Source of the DNA: Cardiobacterium valvarum
GTDB taxonomy: Bacteria; Pseudomonadota; Gammaproteobacteria; Cardiobacteriales; Cardiobacteriaceae
DNA length: 64,000 bases
Direction: 5' to 3'
Assembly (NCBI RefSeq): GCF_900460955.1
Contig: NZ_UFUW01000001.1
Location: 248,001-312,000 of the forward strand
This document shows, piece by piece, positions 19,560 through 29,115 of this stretch. A program made the position numbers and the translations under genes. Positions within the stretch are counted from its first letter, which is position 1, and each line of letters starts with the position of its first letter. Below the pieces are notes generated by a model. That model had not been told where the DNA came from, did not search any database, and was given only the letters and a program-made list of their open reading frames with translations.

Positions 19560-20720
19560 GTGAAAACCCACATATTCATCACTCTCGGCTCCGCCTTCGC
19601 CCTCGTCGCATGCTCCAGCGCCGGCAATCTCACCGACAAACTGCCCGATCGCCGCCCCGACTACCGGCAAAGCAACGTCAGCCGTACACTGGAAATCCCG
19701 CCCGACCTCAGCCGCAGCACCGTGGATGACCAAATGACCGTACCGGGACTAAACCCGGGCGCCGTTGCCAGTTACCAGGCCTACAACGAAGACAACATCG
19801 TGCGCAACCAGCGCGGCTACATTGAGGTCCTGCCACAACTCTACGGCGTACAAGTCATCGAACAGCCCGGCACCCTGCCTTACATCCGTGTCGCCGCCGA
19901 TACCTCAACCGTTTGGGCAGCCGTCAAAAAATACTTCGAGAACAATGGCATCCGCCTTAAAACTCAGGAACCCGCTATCGGCCTGATGGAAACCGACTGG
20001 CTGGAGAACCTGTCCGACCTGCCGCGTACCGGTTTCAGCGGCCTGCTCAACAGCATCATCAGCCTCACCCACGACAGCGGCACCCGCGACCGCTACCGCA
20101 TCCGCTTCGCCCGCGAAAGCGATAACACCACCAGCGTCACCCTCGTGTACAGCCAGGCCGAAGAAAAAGCCGTGCGCGACCGCCAGGGTAAAGAAGCACA
20201 GGGTTACCGCTGGCAGACCTCGGATAACGACAACCCTGAAATGCAGCTGGAAATGACGCGCCGCGTTGCCCTCTTTGTCTCGGCTGAATTGCGTCGTCAA
20301 CAACAAATCGCGCAGAACCCGGCAACGGGCGGCGGCGATATCACCAGCGCCCGTGCCACCCTGACCACCGCTGACGGCCAAACTGCTCTCGCCATCTCCG
20401 GCAGCTACGCGCAAGCCTGGCGCATCCTCGGCATTGGTCTTGATAAAGCCAGCTTCGCCCTGGAAAAACAGGACTACAACAGCGGCACCTACCAGGTGCA
20501 ATACCAGCCGCAAAGCGCTGAAGGCCAGGACAAACAGGGCTTCTGGTCGCGCCTGTGGGGCGGCAAGAAAAAGGCAGACAAAGCGAACGCGCCACGCTAC
20601 CGCATCCGCCTCGCCGACCAGGGCAACCAAAGCATCGCCGTCGTGCAAACCCTTGACGGCAAACCCGTGCCGGAAAACGAAGCGAAAGCGCTGCTCGAAA
20701 CTGTACAAAGTGCGCTGTGA
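19560..20720 (+). CDS. bamC: Outer membrane assembly lipoprotein BamC
   Basis: Accessory lipoprotein of the BAM complex that inserts beta-barrel proteins into the outer membrane. The 386-aa protein starts with GTG behind a GAGG-type ribosome-binding site. It has a lipoprotein signal (LVAC, Cys at residue 19), the long unstructured N-terminal segment that contacts BamD (PDRRPDYRQS...TLEIPPDLS), and two helix-grip domains separated by a linker (residues ~105-245 and ~262-386). The neighbouring dapA supports the assignment. Confidence 0.9.
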   Translation: MKTHIFITLGSAFALVACSSAGNLTDKLPDRRPDYRQSNVSRTLEIPPDLSRSTVDDQMTVPGLNPGAVASYQAYNEDNIVRNQRGYIEVLPQLYGVQVIEQPGTLPYIRVAADTSTVWAAVKKYFENNGIRLKTQEPAIGLMETDWLENLSDLPRTGFSGLLNSIISLTHDSGTRDRYRIRFARESDNTTSVTLVYSQAEEKAVRDRQGKEAQGYRWQTSDNDNPEMQLEMTRRVALFVSAELRRQQQIAQNPATGGGDITSARATLTTADGQTALAISGSYAQAWRILGIGLDKASFALEKQDYNSGTYQVQYQPQSAEGQDKQGFWSRLWGGKKKADKANAPRYRIRLADQGNQSIAVVQTLDGKPVPENEAKALLETVQSAL

Positions 20721-20737
20721 AGCCCCGCACCGCCCCC

Positions 20738-20768
20738 AAAAAAAAAAGCCCCTCGCCAGGGGCTTTTT
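20738..20768 (+). terminator. Terminator after bamC
   Basis: A-run, then GCCCCT-CGCC-AGGGGC and TTTTT. Confidence 0.85.
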
Positions 20769-21237
20769 ACTGAATGGATGCGGGGAAAACCTGCAACCAC
20801 GCAGCTTGGCGCGCCTAGGATGGATTTCAGTCCATCCAGCGGGGACAGCCTGCTTTTGTATTTCAGGCAAGTGCACATCACTTGGCGGACCCGGCATTGA
20901 CGCCGCTTGGTAGACCCAGTATTTACACCACTTTGACGGATTTTTATCGTGCACGCGGAGACATTGGGCGATAGCGCAAGAAATGGCAGTGGCTATTCCT
21001 CATCGCCATTTTTGTTGCCAAAGAAGAAGGCAAAATCCCATGGCGATTTCTACCCTTTTTGCGATAGCAAGCGCACGTCTTTTGCCATGTCTTTATCGGA
21101 AAAGAAAGAACTGAAAAAACCGCCTGATAGCGTTATCTAATGACTATAACCTTGGTATATTAATTTCTGATTGCCGTTTGTTAAAGATGCCGATATGCTT
21201 GCGTTATCTTCCACCACAAAAACAGAGGGAAATAACC
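20769..21237. other. Gene-free stretch with degenerate repeat copies
   Basis: No convincing gene. Bases 20818-20840 hold the palindrome GGATGGATTTCAGTCCATCC, a variant of the GTAGGGTGGGCTTCAGCCCACC repeat. Bases 20862-20940 carry pieces of the dispersed module in reverse orientation (CAGCCTGCTTTTGTATTTCAGG, GACGCCGCTTGG, CCAGTATTTACACC). A 64-codon open frame at 20949-21140 has no ribosome-binding site or recognisable product. The last 100 bases are more AT-rich and probably hold the porin promoter. Confidence 0.55.
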
Positions 21238-22206
21238 ATGGGTAAATATATCGGTCTAGCCGTTTCACTGGTACCTGTGCTGGCCATCGCTGCAGATAGC
21301 GACAGATTGCTGGACAGCGCTTCCAACACGACGCTGTACGGCTCCATCGAGCAGGGAATAAAGGTTGGCGACCTCAACAAGGACGACAAGACGCGCGCCG
21401 AGTATTTAAGCGACCACGTCCGCCTAGGTATTCGCGGTGAGGAAGCGCTGAATAATGGCTTGCAGGCCTTTTTCAATTTCCATTTTTCCCATGAGGAGAA
21501 AGACGGCAGCAGCGGGCTGAACGGCGTGCGCGAAGCGCATGTCGGCTTGAAAGGCAGCTTCGGAAAATTGACGCTGGGGCGGCAAAAAACCTCCTGGAAA
21601 ACAACCGTCGGTAAGGCAGTATTCGACGAATTGACGCCGGGTATTGAGCGCATGAGCAAGATGATCCGCTACGATCTCGACAATATTGCCGGTTCCGGTT
21701 TCCATATTTCCTTGGACGGCGTGCTGGACGGCAGTCATGAGGTCATTGCCAATGGTAAAACGCGGGCCTTTAATGCCTATGACGCCGCCGCTGGTTATCA
21801 GGGGCGCAATTTCTATGTTGGGGTTGGTTATCAGCGCACCAGTGTGGATGCCATCGAAACCAAACTGGGCGGAAAAACAAATGAACTCATTGGCGCTTCT
21901 GTCAGTTATACGCCTTATGAAAACAAAGACCGCGAGCAATCACTAACATTGGCGCTGGATTATCACCACCATGCCAGTTTCGGTGAATATTTTGCCGCTT
22001 CCGCCGATTATGCTTTCGGGCGACAAAAAGTACGCGCCGGTTGGGAAATGCTGGATTATGACAAGCAAAAAGATTTGAGTCTCTACCACTTGGGCTACCG
22101 CTATTATTTCAGCCCGCGCACGTATTCGGAATTGAAAGGTTTTTACCGTAAACACGGTAGTGATGACGGTTATGTGACGAAATTGATGCTGCATCACGAT
22201 TTTTAA
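21238..22206 (+). CDS. Gram-negative porin
   Basis: Outer membrane beta-barrel channel of the general porin family. The 322-aa precursor has a signal peptide (MGKYIGLAVSLVPVLAIAA, cut before DSD), the porin start TTLYGSIEQGIKVGD, the motif VRLGIRGEEALNNGLQAFFNFHFS followed by REAHVGLKGSFGKLTLGRQ, alternating amphipathic strands to the end, and a terminal Phe (HHDF) needed for BAM recognition. The ATG at 21238 is preceded by AGAGGGA; the open frame extends 20 codons upstream without signal features. The gene stands alone with its own terminator. Confidence 0.92.
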   Translation: MGKYIGLAVSLVPVLAIAADSDRLLDSASNTTLYGSIEQGIKVGDLNKDDKTRAEYLSDHVRLGIRGEEALNNGLQAFFNFHFSHEEKDGSSGLNGVREAHVGLKGSFGKLTLGRQKTSWKTTVGKAVFDELTPGIERMSKMIRYDLDNIAGSGFHISLDGVLDGSHEVIANGKTRAFNAYDAAAGYQGRNFYVGVGYQRTSVDAIETKLGGKTNELIGASVSYTPYENKDREQSLTLALDYHHHASFGEYFAASADYAFGRQKVRAGWEMLDYDKQKDLSLYHLGYRYYFSPRTYSELKGFYRKHGSDDGYVTKLMLHHDF

Positions 22207-22229
22207 TAAAAAAATCGGGATCAGCGACG

Positions 22230-22257
22230 AAAAATGGGGCATATGCCCCATTTTTTG
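22230..22257 (+). terminator. Terminator after the porin gene
   Basis: AAAAATGGGGCATATGCCCCATTTTTT, a fully symmetrical hairpin. Confidence 0.85.
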
Positions 22258-22328
22258 TTATGGCAGCCGGCTTTTGGTGGGCCCGGTATTGACTGGCAAG
22301 TTTTTGTCGTGTCCGCAGGGCAGTCGCT

Positions 22329-23054
22329 TTATTCCGCCAGCAGCCGCTCAATAATGTAGCCCGCCATCATGATGCCGAACAACGCAGGCATGTAGGAGAT
22401 AGTGCCGTTAACCGCGCGGGCACGCCCCGGTGTGCCGCTCACCGGCTGGTGCGGCAGCGGTTTGCGCGGTACTTCGTCGGAGAAGATGACGGGGTAATCA
22501 AGGCTACCGCCCCGCCCGCGCAGGATGCGGCGCATTTCCCGCGCCAGCGGGCAGCCGACGGTATCGGCGAGCGGCAGAATGTGGACGTGGCGCACGTCGA
22601 GGCGGTTGCCTGCGCCCATTGCCGAGATGACGTTGATGCCGCGCTGTTGTGCGGCATGGACGAGTGCCGCCTTGCAACCGATGGAATCAATGCAGTCGGC
22701 GAGGAAATCAAGCGCGTACGGCGCAAGGAAGGCTTCGCCCTGACTGGGATGGAGGAAACGTTCTGCGATGGTGATGCGCAGTTCCGGGTTGATGTCACGC
22801 AGGCGTTCGGCCATGACGGCGGTCTTGGCGCGGCCGAGGGTGCTGTGCAGGGCGGGCAGCTGGCGGTTGAGGTTGGAGGGCGCGATGACGTCGTGATCAA
22901 GCAGGATGAGGTGGCCGACGCCGGCACGGGCGACGGCTTCGGCGCAGTAGCCGCCCACACCGCCGAGGCCGGCGACGAGGACGGTTTTGCCGTGCAGGCG
23001 GCGGATGCCATCCGTACCAACGAGGATTTCAGTGCGGGCGTGGGGGGTGGTCAT
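22329..23054 (-). CDS. tcdA: tRNA threonylcarbamoyladenosine dehydratase TcdA
   Basis: ATP-dependent E1-like enzyme that cyclises t6A37 of tRNA to ct6A. The 241-aa protein has the nucleotide-binding VLVAGLGGVGGYCAEAVAR motif (residues ~24-42), the DxDxxxxSNxNRQ-type segment (LLDHDVIAPSNLNRQ), FLADCIDSIGCKAALVHAA, and a C-terminal GMxMAGYIIERLL-like hydrophobic helix that anchors related proteins. The ATG at 23054 has an AAGGAAT ribosome-binding site; the open frame continues upstream into dgt. It lies eight bases downstream of dgt. Confidence 0.92.
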   Translation of the reverse strand: MTTPHARTEILVGTDGIRRLHGKTVLVAGLGGVGGYCAEAVARAGVGHLILLDHDVIAPSNLNRQLPALHSTLGRAKTAVMAERLRDINPELRITIAERFLHPSQGEAFLAPYALDFLADCIDSIGCKAALVHAAQQRGINVISAMGAGNRLDVRHVHILPLADTVGCPLAREMRRILRGRGGSLDYPVIFSDEVPRKPLPHQPVSGTPGRARAVNGTISYMPALFGIMMAGYIIERLLAE

Positions 23055-23062
23055 GGGATTCC

Positions 23063-24388
23063 TTAATTTACCGGCAGACTGATGCCGGTCAGTTTTTTGT
23101 AGAGGGAAACGGCGTAGCTGTCGGTCATACCGGCGATGTAATCGCAAACACCGAGCAGTTTTTGGTAGAGGCTGTCGCGGCTTTTACGGAAACGTTCCGG
23201 CAGTAGCGCCAGTAGCATCTGGTCGGCGCGGGTGATGTTGTCACGGCCATGGGTGTTGGCGATGGCCTGGCAGTAGATGCCCATGAGGCCGGTCAGCACG
23301 CGGTGTCCGGCGATTTGTACTTCGACGACCGGGCGGCTGATATAGATGTATTTTTCCGCATAGTCGCGCAGGGCGCGCAGTTTTTCGATGGAGGGAATGT
23401 CTTTCAGAAGCGGCGCGTCACGACTGCCCGCCAGCAGCGCGTTTTCGTTGTCCTGGAAGACGGCGACGGTTTCGTGCACCAGGCGGCCAATGGCTTTGGC
23501 ACGGAGGTACGCGAGCTGGTCACTTTTGCTTTCCATGCCGTTGAAACGCGGTTCGTCCACCATGTCGCCGGCGAGGTCGGCGAGCAGTTCGAGGGCGCGG
23601 CGGTGGTCAATTTGCCGGATTTGATAGGCGTCTTCGATGTCCACGATGAGGTAGCAGATGTCGTCAGCGGCTTCCATCAGATAGGAGAGCGGGTGGCGGT
23701 ACCAGGCCTGACCGCTGTCGCCGCGCGGCGGGATGCCGAGGGTGGTGTAGAGGGAGGCGAAGTCGGTGAGGTCATCCTGATAGACGCCGTTTTTCTTGTA
23801 CGGACTGCGGTAGGCGGTCGCCGGATATTTGCTGGCAGCAGCAAGGGTGGCGGCAGTGAGGCGCAGGCCGCCGTGGTTATCCGGGCTTTCGAGACGGTTC
23901 ATGATGCGGAAGGCGTGTGCGTTGCCTTCAATGTTGAGCAGGTCGGCGCGCTGCGCGTCGTTGTCGAGGCGGTCGAGAATACTCGCAGCGTCAGGGCTGG
24001 CGAAATAGTCGCGCATCGCCTGTTCGCCGAAGTGGCCAAAGGGCGGGTTGCCGATATCATGCGCCAAGCAGGCGGCAGCTACGATGTCGCCAATGTCGGC
24101 GGCATGGATACCGTGCGCAGCAAGTTCGGGATTTTCCGCGACGAGGCGGGTACCGATGCTGCTGCCGAGACTGCGTCCGACGCAGGAGACTTCCAGCGAA
24201 TGGGTGAGTCGGGTGCGGACGTAGTCGTTTTTTTCCAGCGGGAAGACCTGGGTTTTGTCTTTCATGCGGCGGAAAGCAGCAGAGAAAATGAGGCGGTCGC
24301 CGTCGCGCTGGAAATCGGAGCGGACGGAAGGTTCCGGGCAGGCAGCTTGGCCGATGCGGTAAGTAGAGAGGAGCTGAATCCAGTTCAT
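23063..24388 (-). CDS. dgt: Deoxyguanosinetriphosphate triphosphohydrolase
   Basis: Hydrolyses dGTP to deoxyguanosine and tripolyphosphate, adjusting dNTP pools. The 441-aa protein carries the HD-domain ligands: RTRLTHSLEVS (residues ~58-68), LAHDIGNPPFGHFGE near 112-126, and downstream aspartate in the ADDICYLIVDIEDA segment. The N-terminal RSDFQRDGDRLIFSAAFRRMKDKTQVF stretch is typical of dGTPases. It precedes tcdA in a two-gene unit. Confidence 0.93.
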   Translation of the reverse strand: MNWIQLLSTYRIGQAACPEPSVRSDFQRDGDRLIFSAAFRRMKDKTQVFPLEKNDYVRTRLTHSLEVSCVGRSLGSSIGTRLVAENPELAAHGIHAADIGDIVAAACLAHDIGNPPFGHFGEQAMRDYFASPDAASILDRLDNDAQRADLLNIEGNAHAFRIMNRLESPDNHGGLRLTAATLAAASKYPATAYRSPYKKNGVYQDDLTDFASLYTTLGIPPRGDSGQAWYRHPLSYLMEAADDICYLIVDIEDAYQIRQIDHRRALELLADLAGDMVDEPRFNGMESKSDQLAYLRAKAIGRLVHETVAVFQDNENALLAGSRDAPLLKDIPSIEKLRALRDYAEKYIYISRPVVEVQIAGHRVLTGLMGIYCQAIANTHGRDNITRADQMLLALLPERFRKSRDSLYQKLLGVCDYIAGMTDSYAVSLYKKLTGISLPVN

Positions 24389-24504
24389 AGCGGCGGTTAG
24401 TGGGGGAAAGACCGGATTTTAGCATTTCCCCCACAAGCGGCGGTGCGGCTGTTTTTGCACGCATCGCGGCTATAATCGGCTTTCCCTGTCCAAATGAGGT
24501 CTTT

Positions 24505-24927
24505 ATGAAAACGTTCCTGCAATCCTGTTTCCGCTTCGGCATCATCCTGACTATCGCCGGTTTCGGTGTCGCTTTTTTCCTGCGACTCGCCGATTTGATG
24601 CTGGCGTTTGTCCTGCTCGCACTGGCGGCAGTGTATCTCGGCTGGTCGGTGTGGACGGCGAACAAGTCTTCCGGCTATGACCATCCTAAACAGTGCTTTG
24701 GCGACATCATGGGCGATATCACCGCTTACACACTGCTGATGGTAGCGCTATTTGTCTGGCTGGTACTGCCGCGCTATATGCAGCTGCCGGTTCGCGAGGA
24801 GCAATATTGGATTCTCACCGCATTTCTCGGCGTAATGATTGCGGTCACGCTGGTGGAGCTGGTGATTACTGTGCACACCTGCCTGATTGCAATGTGGCGG
24901 CAGAATCCGGTGACGATTACCCGTTAA
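24505..24927 (+). CDS. Hypothetical four-helix inner membrane protein
   Basis: 140-aa protein with four predicted membrane helices at about residues 8-24, 28-46, 72-90 and 104-126, short loops and a basic N-terminus. I do not recognise a named family. The ATG at 24505 is chosen because a GAGGT ribosome-binding site precedes it and a TATAAT sits at 24471-24476; the frame extends upstream to 24400 across that promoter. It is monocistronic, ended by a hairpin just before the convergent tRNA gene. Confidence 0.75.
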   Translation: MKTFLQSCFRFGIILTIAGFGVAFFLRLADLMLAFVLLALAAVYLGWSVWTANKSSGYDHPKQCFGDIMGDITAYTLLMVALFVWLVLPRYMQLPVREEQYWILTAFLGVMIAVTLVELVITVHTCLIAMWRQNPVTITR

Positions 24928-24939
24928 GCGGGTAAAGAA

Positions 24940-24966
24940 AAAGCCCGTCAGTACGACGGGCTTTGA
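24940..24966. terminator. Terminator between the membrane gene and tRNA-Val
   Basis: AAGCCCGTC-AGTAC-GACGGGCTTT. It lies between convergent transcripts and can serve both. Confidence 0.7.
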
Positions 24967-24971
24967 TGTTC

Positions 24972-25048
24972 TGGTAGGCACAATTGGACTCGAACCAACG
25001 ACCCCCACCATGTCAAGGTGGTGCTCTAACCAACTGAGCTATGCGCCT
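24972..25048 (-). tRNA. tRNA-Val (anticodon GAC)
   Basis: 77-nt cloverleaf on the minus strand. The acceptor stem AGGCGCA pairs with TGTGCCT (one G-T pair); D-arm AGCTCAGTTGGTTAGAGC, anticodon stem CCACC/GGTGG around loop TTGACAT, T-arm with GGTTCGAGTCC, discriminator A and an encoded CCA. The anticodon GAC reads GUC/GUU valine codons. Apart from the acceptor stem it is almost the same as the E. coli tRNA-Val(GAC) I remember. Confidence 0.97.
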
Positions 25049-25061
25049 AGGTGAGGAGCGC

Positions 25062-25089
25062 ATTATAGGGAGTTCAATAATGATTGCAA
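25062..25089 (-). promoter_or_regulatory. Promoter of tRNA-Val
   Basis: On the minus strand TTGCAA, a 16-base spacer and TATAAT, followed by a GC-rich discriminator (GCGCTCC) as expected for a stringently controlled stable-RNA promoter. The -10 ends 13 bases before the mature 5' end. Confidence 0.75.
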
Positions 25090-25150
25090 GCGCTTTGTGC
25101 ATAAGGGAGAAAAACATCAGGGAAAAGCACGTAAGCATATGGCGCCGCTA

Positions 25151-25179
25151 TTGAATTCGCCGCATGGCGCCAGTATAAT
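25151..25179 (+). promoter_or_regulatory. Promoter of rplU-rpmA
   Basis: TTGAAT, 17-base spacer, TATAAT, ending 57 bases before the rplU start. Confidence 0.7.
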
Positions 25180-25236
25180 TCGCCGTCTTTGACAGCGGGC
25201 AGAATCTGTTCGCGCATGAATTTTTTGGAGAACAAC

Positions 25237-25557
25237 ATGTTTGCAGTTATTGAAACCGGCGGTAAACAGTACAAAGTCAAACCCGGTCAACGCCTGAAAG
25301 TAGAAACCCTGCCGGGTGAAGCAGGCGACAGCATCGCTTTCGACAAAGTACTGCTCATTGCCAGTGGTGATGACAATGTCAGCGTTGGCGCGCCCTATCT
25401 GGAAGGTAAAACCGTCAGCGCCAAGATCGTCGAACACGGTCGCCACAAGAAAATCAAGATCATCAAATTCCGCCGTCGCAAGCACCATATGAAACGCATG
25501 GGGCACCGTCAGAACTACACTGAAGTGGTCATTGACGCAATCGACGGTCAACAATAA
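25237..25557 (+). CDS. rplU: 50S ribosomal protein L21
   Basis: Large-subunit protein that binds 23S rRNA. The 106-aa sequence is typical: [38 protein letters not shown], and the basic [25 protein letters not shown] tail with the conserved RRRKxxxxxxGHRQ. The ATG at 25237 has a TTGGAG ribosome-binding site; the earlier ATG at 25189 is in the leader. rpmA follows 13 bases later, and obg comes next, the standard rplU-rpmA-obg order. Confidence 0.98.
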   Translation: MFAVIETGGKQYKVKPGQRLKVETLPGEAGDSIAFDKVLLIASGDDNVSVGAPYLEGKTVSAKIVEHGRHKKIKIIKFRRRKHHMKRMGHRQNYTEVVIDAIDGQQ

Positions 25558-25570
25558 GGAGTAAAAGACT

Positions 25571-25840
25571 ATGGCACACAAAAAAGCGGGCGGTTCCAGC
25601 CGCAACGGTCGCGATTCCAAATCCAAACGCCTCGGCATCAAACGCTACGGTGGTGAATTTGTCAGCGCCGGTTCCATTCTGGTTCGCCAACGTGGCACCC
25701 CGTTCAATGCCGGTGAAAACGTCGGTGTCGGGCGCGATCACACCCTGTTCGCCACTGCGACCGGTACCGTTATGTTCAGCAAACGCGGACCGCAAAAGCG
25801 TCGCTACGTCAGTGTTGTTGCCGAAGCAGCAGAAGCCTGA
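25571..25840 (+). CDS. rpmA: 50S ribosomal protein L27
   Basis: 89-aa large-subunit protein whose N-terminus reaches the peptidyl-transferase centre. Starts [20 protein letters not shown], the intact gammaproteobacterial form without a cleaved N-terminal extension, followed by [23 protein letters not shown]. An AAGGAG ribosome-binding site lies before the ATG. Co-transcribed with rplU. Confidence 0.98.
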   Translation: MAHKKAGGSSRNGRDSKSKRLGIKRYGGEFVSAGSILVRQRGTPFNAGENVGVGRDHTLFATATGTVMFSKRGPQKRRYVSVVAEAAEA

Positions 25841-25859
25841 ATTAACACGCGTTTTGCCG

Positions 25860-25888
25860 CAAGCCCTGCATCATGCGGGGCTTTTTTA
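25860..25888 (+). terminator. Terminator after rpmA
   Basis: AGCCCTGCA-TCA-TGCGGGGCT followed by TTTTT; it separates rplU-rpmA from obg. Confidence 0.8.
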
Positions 25889-25926
25889 TTGCCGACGGCG
25901 CCGACGGACAAACGGCTATACAATAA

Positions 25927-26982
<1,056 letters not shown>

Positions 26983-26996
26983 TCCAGACCACCCCG

Positions 26997-27692
26997 CTAC
27001 CAACTGCCACCCCGGCGCCGCCGCTCTTCCGCGACAAATGCTGCCGCCCACACCTCGCGTTTCACCTGCGCCGCCGCAGCGGCAAATTCTCCTTTATCAA
27101 TGACCACATCCACGCACCACAGACGCGGCAAAAACGCAGGTGCGCGCGGATTCACCTCCTGCAAGGCACAGGCAAACATCCAGGACAACAGACCATTGCC
27201 ACTATTACAGCACGGCGGGGGTGGTACACGCCGCTCGCCAACCGCTTCCAACCAGCCCGGCTGGTTAAACAGCGCCAGCCACAACTGTTGCACATAACGC
27301 GACGGCTGCGGCAGCGGCGCGCCATAGCGGCGGCGGATCATCAGCCAGTCGCGCAAAGCCTCGACCAGCAGCGCACGCTGCTCCGCGTCGAGGACAACGC
27401 CTTTGAGCAGGGCGTCCTTCCATACCGCTTCCGGAACCGTGACTCGCGCCAGCCGCTGCAAGGCTGTATCCGACCGCCCGCCGCGCAGCAATCGCGACAG
27501 CCACCATGCTGCCACCACAACCCAGCCCGTCGCCAGCCAGCGTCCGAACGTCCAGCCCTCGCCAAGCCAAATTGCCAGCAGCAACACCGCCGCTATAAAA
27601 CATATTCCGGCCAGACGGATATCCGGCGCCGTTCCCTGCGGCCGCTGCGCGGCAAACTGACGCGGCGCGGACAATCCCAATAACGCATTCAT
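26997..27692 (-). CDS. Hypothetical membrane-anchored protein
   Basis: 231-aa protein, unrecognised. Two adjacent hydrophobic helices at about residues 26-45 and 52-70 (AGICFIAAVLLLAIW, WLATGWVVVAAWWL) are followed by a soluble domain with many tryptophans and a proline-cysteine cluster (RRVPPPPCCNSGNGLL). The C-terminal 30 residues are rich in Ala and Arg. The ATG at 27692 (MNALLGL) is preferred to the upstream start at 27710 because it gives a shorter basic lead. It is convergent with obg and divergent from gmhB. Confidence 0.65.
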   Translation of the reverse strand: MNALLGLSAPRQFAAQRPQGTAPDIRLAGICFIAAVLLLAIWLGEGWTFGRWLATGWVVVAAWWLSRLLRGGRSDTALQRLARVTVPEAVWKDALLKGVVLDAEQRALLVEALRDWLMIRRRYGAPLPQPSRYVQQLWLALFNQPGWLEAVGERRVPPPPCCNSGNGLLSWMFACALQEVNPRAPAFLPRLWCVDVVIDKGEFAAAAAQVKREVWAAAFVAEERRRRGGSW

Positions 27693-27829
27693 CACCGTTC
27701 CCTCTATCACAAACCCTCCCCATCATATCCCGCCCGCCGGGCAAATTCCTGTCGCCGCAGGAGAAAAAAACCACCCGGCACGCTGTGCTACACTTCCCGC
27801 CGCTAACCCCGATAACATCCAGTAATACC

Positions 27830-28384
27830 ATGATAAATATGGATAAAAAACTCGTCCTCTTCGACCGCGATGGCGTCCTCAACGAAGCCGGACGCATCAC
27901 CCGCCCCGAAGAACTGCGCCTCCTCTCCAATGCCCTGCGCGGTATCGCCCGCCTCACCCAGGCCGGCATCCGCGTCGGCATCTGCACCAACCAGGGCGGC
28001 ATTGCGCACGGCGCCCTTGATGAAGCCGCACTCGCCCGTATTCACGACAAACTGCGGCTCGTCGCGCGTGAATTTGGCGGCCACATTGACCGCATCGTCC
28101 ACTGCGCGAGCGCCGACAGCGACCACCCCCTGCGCAAACCCAACCCCGGCATGCTGCTTGACCAGGCGCGCCATTTCGGCCTGGCCGACCTCAACGGCGT
28201 CCCCTTCGTCGGCGATAACCTCGTCGACGTGCAGGCGGCGCAAGCGGCGGGCGCCGTCCCCGTCCTTGTCCGCACCGGCCACGGCAAAAATACCGCGCAC
28301 AAACACCGCGCCGCCCTGCGCGATGTCCTCAGCTACCCCAACGTCGAAACCGCCGTCAACCACTGGCTCAAGGAGGCCGCCTGA
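27830..28384 (+). CDS. gmhB: HAD phosphatase, probable heptose bisphosphate phosphatase GmhB
   Basis: Probable D-glycero-D-manno-heptose-1,7-bisphosphate 7-phosphatase of LPS core heptose synthesis. The 184-aa HAD protein has motif I LFDRDGVLNEA (nucleophile and acid about residues 12 and 14), motif II CTNQGG, a lysine in LRKPNPGM, and motif IV VGDNLVDV. The zinc-binding cysteines that normally sit before RKPxPGM are missing: the loop reads VHCASADSDHPLRKP with one Cys instead of the usual CxH...CxC set. So it is either a zinc-free GmhB or a related histidinol-phosphate-type phosphatase. The ATG at 27830 or 27839 could be the start. plsC overlaps its stop (TGATG). Confidence 0.8.
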   Translation: MINMDKKLVLFDRDGVLNEAGRITRPEELRLLSNALRGIARLTQAGIRVGICTNQGGIAHGALDEAALARIHDKLRLVAREFGGHIDRIVHCASADSDHPLRKPNPGMLLDQARHFGLADLNGVPFVGDNLVDVQAAQAAGAVPVLVRTGHGKNTAHKHRAALRDVLSYPNVETAVNHWLKEAA

Positions 28385-29115
28385 TGAACATCCTGCGCAC
28401 CTGGCTCTTCAAAATCCTCTTCGTCCCCGCCACCGTCCTCTGGTCGGCCTTCATCGTCTGCCTTATCGTCCTGCCCTTCCCGCTGCGCCTGCGCCTTGCC
28501 TTCGGCTGGGGCTACACCACCATCTGGCTGGCGCGCCTCATCGTCGGCATCAAGTGGCAAATCCACGGCCTCGACAAAATGCCGCAAGGTGCCTGCGTCC
28601 TCATGGTGAACCACCAGTCCACTTGGGAAACCGCCTTCCTGCCCCACCTCAAACTGCGCCAGGTGTGGGTGCTGAAAAAAGAACTGATGATGCTGCCCTT
28701 CTTCGGCTGGGCGCTGGCGGTGCTGCGCCCTGTGCCGATTGACCGCAAACAGAAGCGCCGCGCGATGCAGCAAGTCATCGCAGAAGGACGGCAGCGCATT
28801 GAGTCGGGCTACAGCGTCATCCTTTTCCCCGAAGGCACGCGCGCGCCGGCGGACGCGCCGCTACCTTTCAAACTCGGCGCCGCTCGGCTTGCCGCCGCCC
28901 TTGGCGTCCCGGCCGTGCCGGTTGCGCACAACGCCGGACAATTCTGGCCGAAACGCGGCCTGATGCACCCCGGCACCGTGCACGTCGTCGTCGGCGACCC
29001 CATCGACCCCCACGGCAAAACCCCGGCGGAAATCAACGCCATCGCCGAAACCTGGATTAACGACACCCGCGCCCGCCTCGTCGCCGCCGAAAAAAACCGA
29101 CGCGGAGCAGCCTGA
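28384..29115 (+). CDS. plsC: 1-acyl-sn-glycerol-3-phosphate acyltransferase
   Basis: Adds the second acyl chain to lysophosphatidic acid at the inner membrane to make phosphatidic acid. The 243-aa protein has N-terminal hydrophobic helices (residues ~8-50), the catalytic box NHQSTWET (HX4E in place of the more common HX4D, with the same spacing), the VLKKELMMLPFFGWAL segment, and the acceptor-binding FPEGTR motif near residue 149. It starts one base inside the gmhB stop and its own stop overlaps the dnaB start, giving a tightly coupled gmhB-plsC-dnaB run. Confidence 0.92.
   Translation: MNILRTWLFKILFVPATVLWSAFIVCLIVLPFPLRLRLAFGWGYTTIWLARLIVGIKWQIHGLDKMPQGACVLMVNHQSTWETAFLPHLKLRQVWVLKKELMMLPFFGWALAVLRPVPIDRKQKRRAMQQVIAEGRQRIESGYSVILFPEGTRAPADAPLPFKLGAARLAAALGVPAVPVAHNAGQFWPKRGLMHPGTVHVVVGDPIDPHGKTPAEINAIAETWINDTRARLVAAEKNRRGAA

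Noticed and set aside
20949..21140. A 64-codon frame before the porin gene
   Set aside because: No ribosome-binding site, no terminator and no recognisable product.
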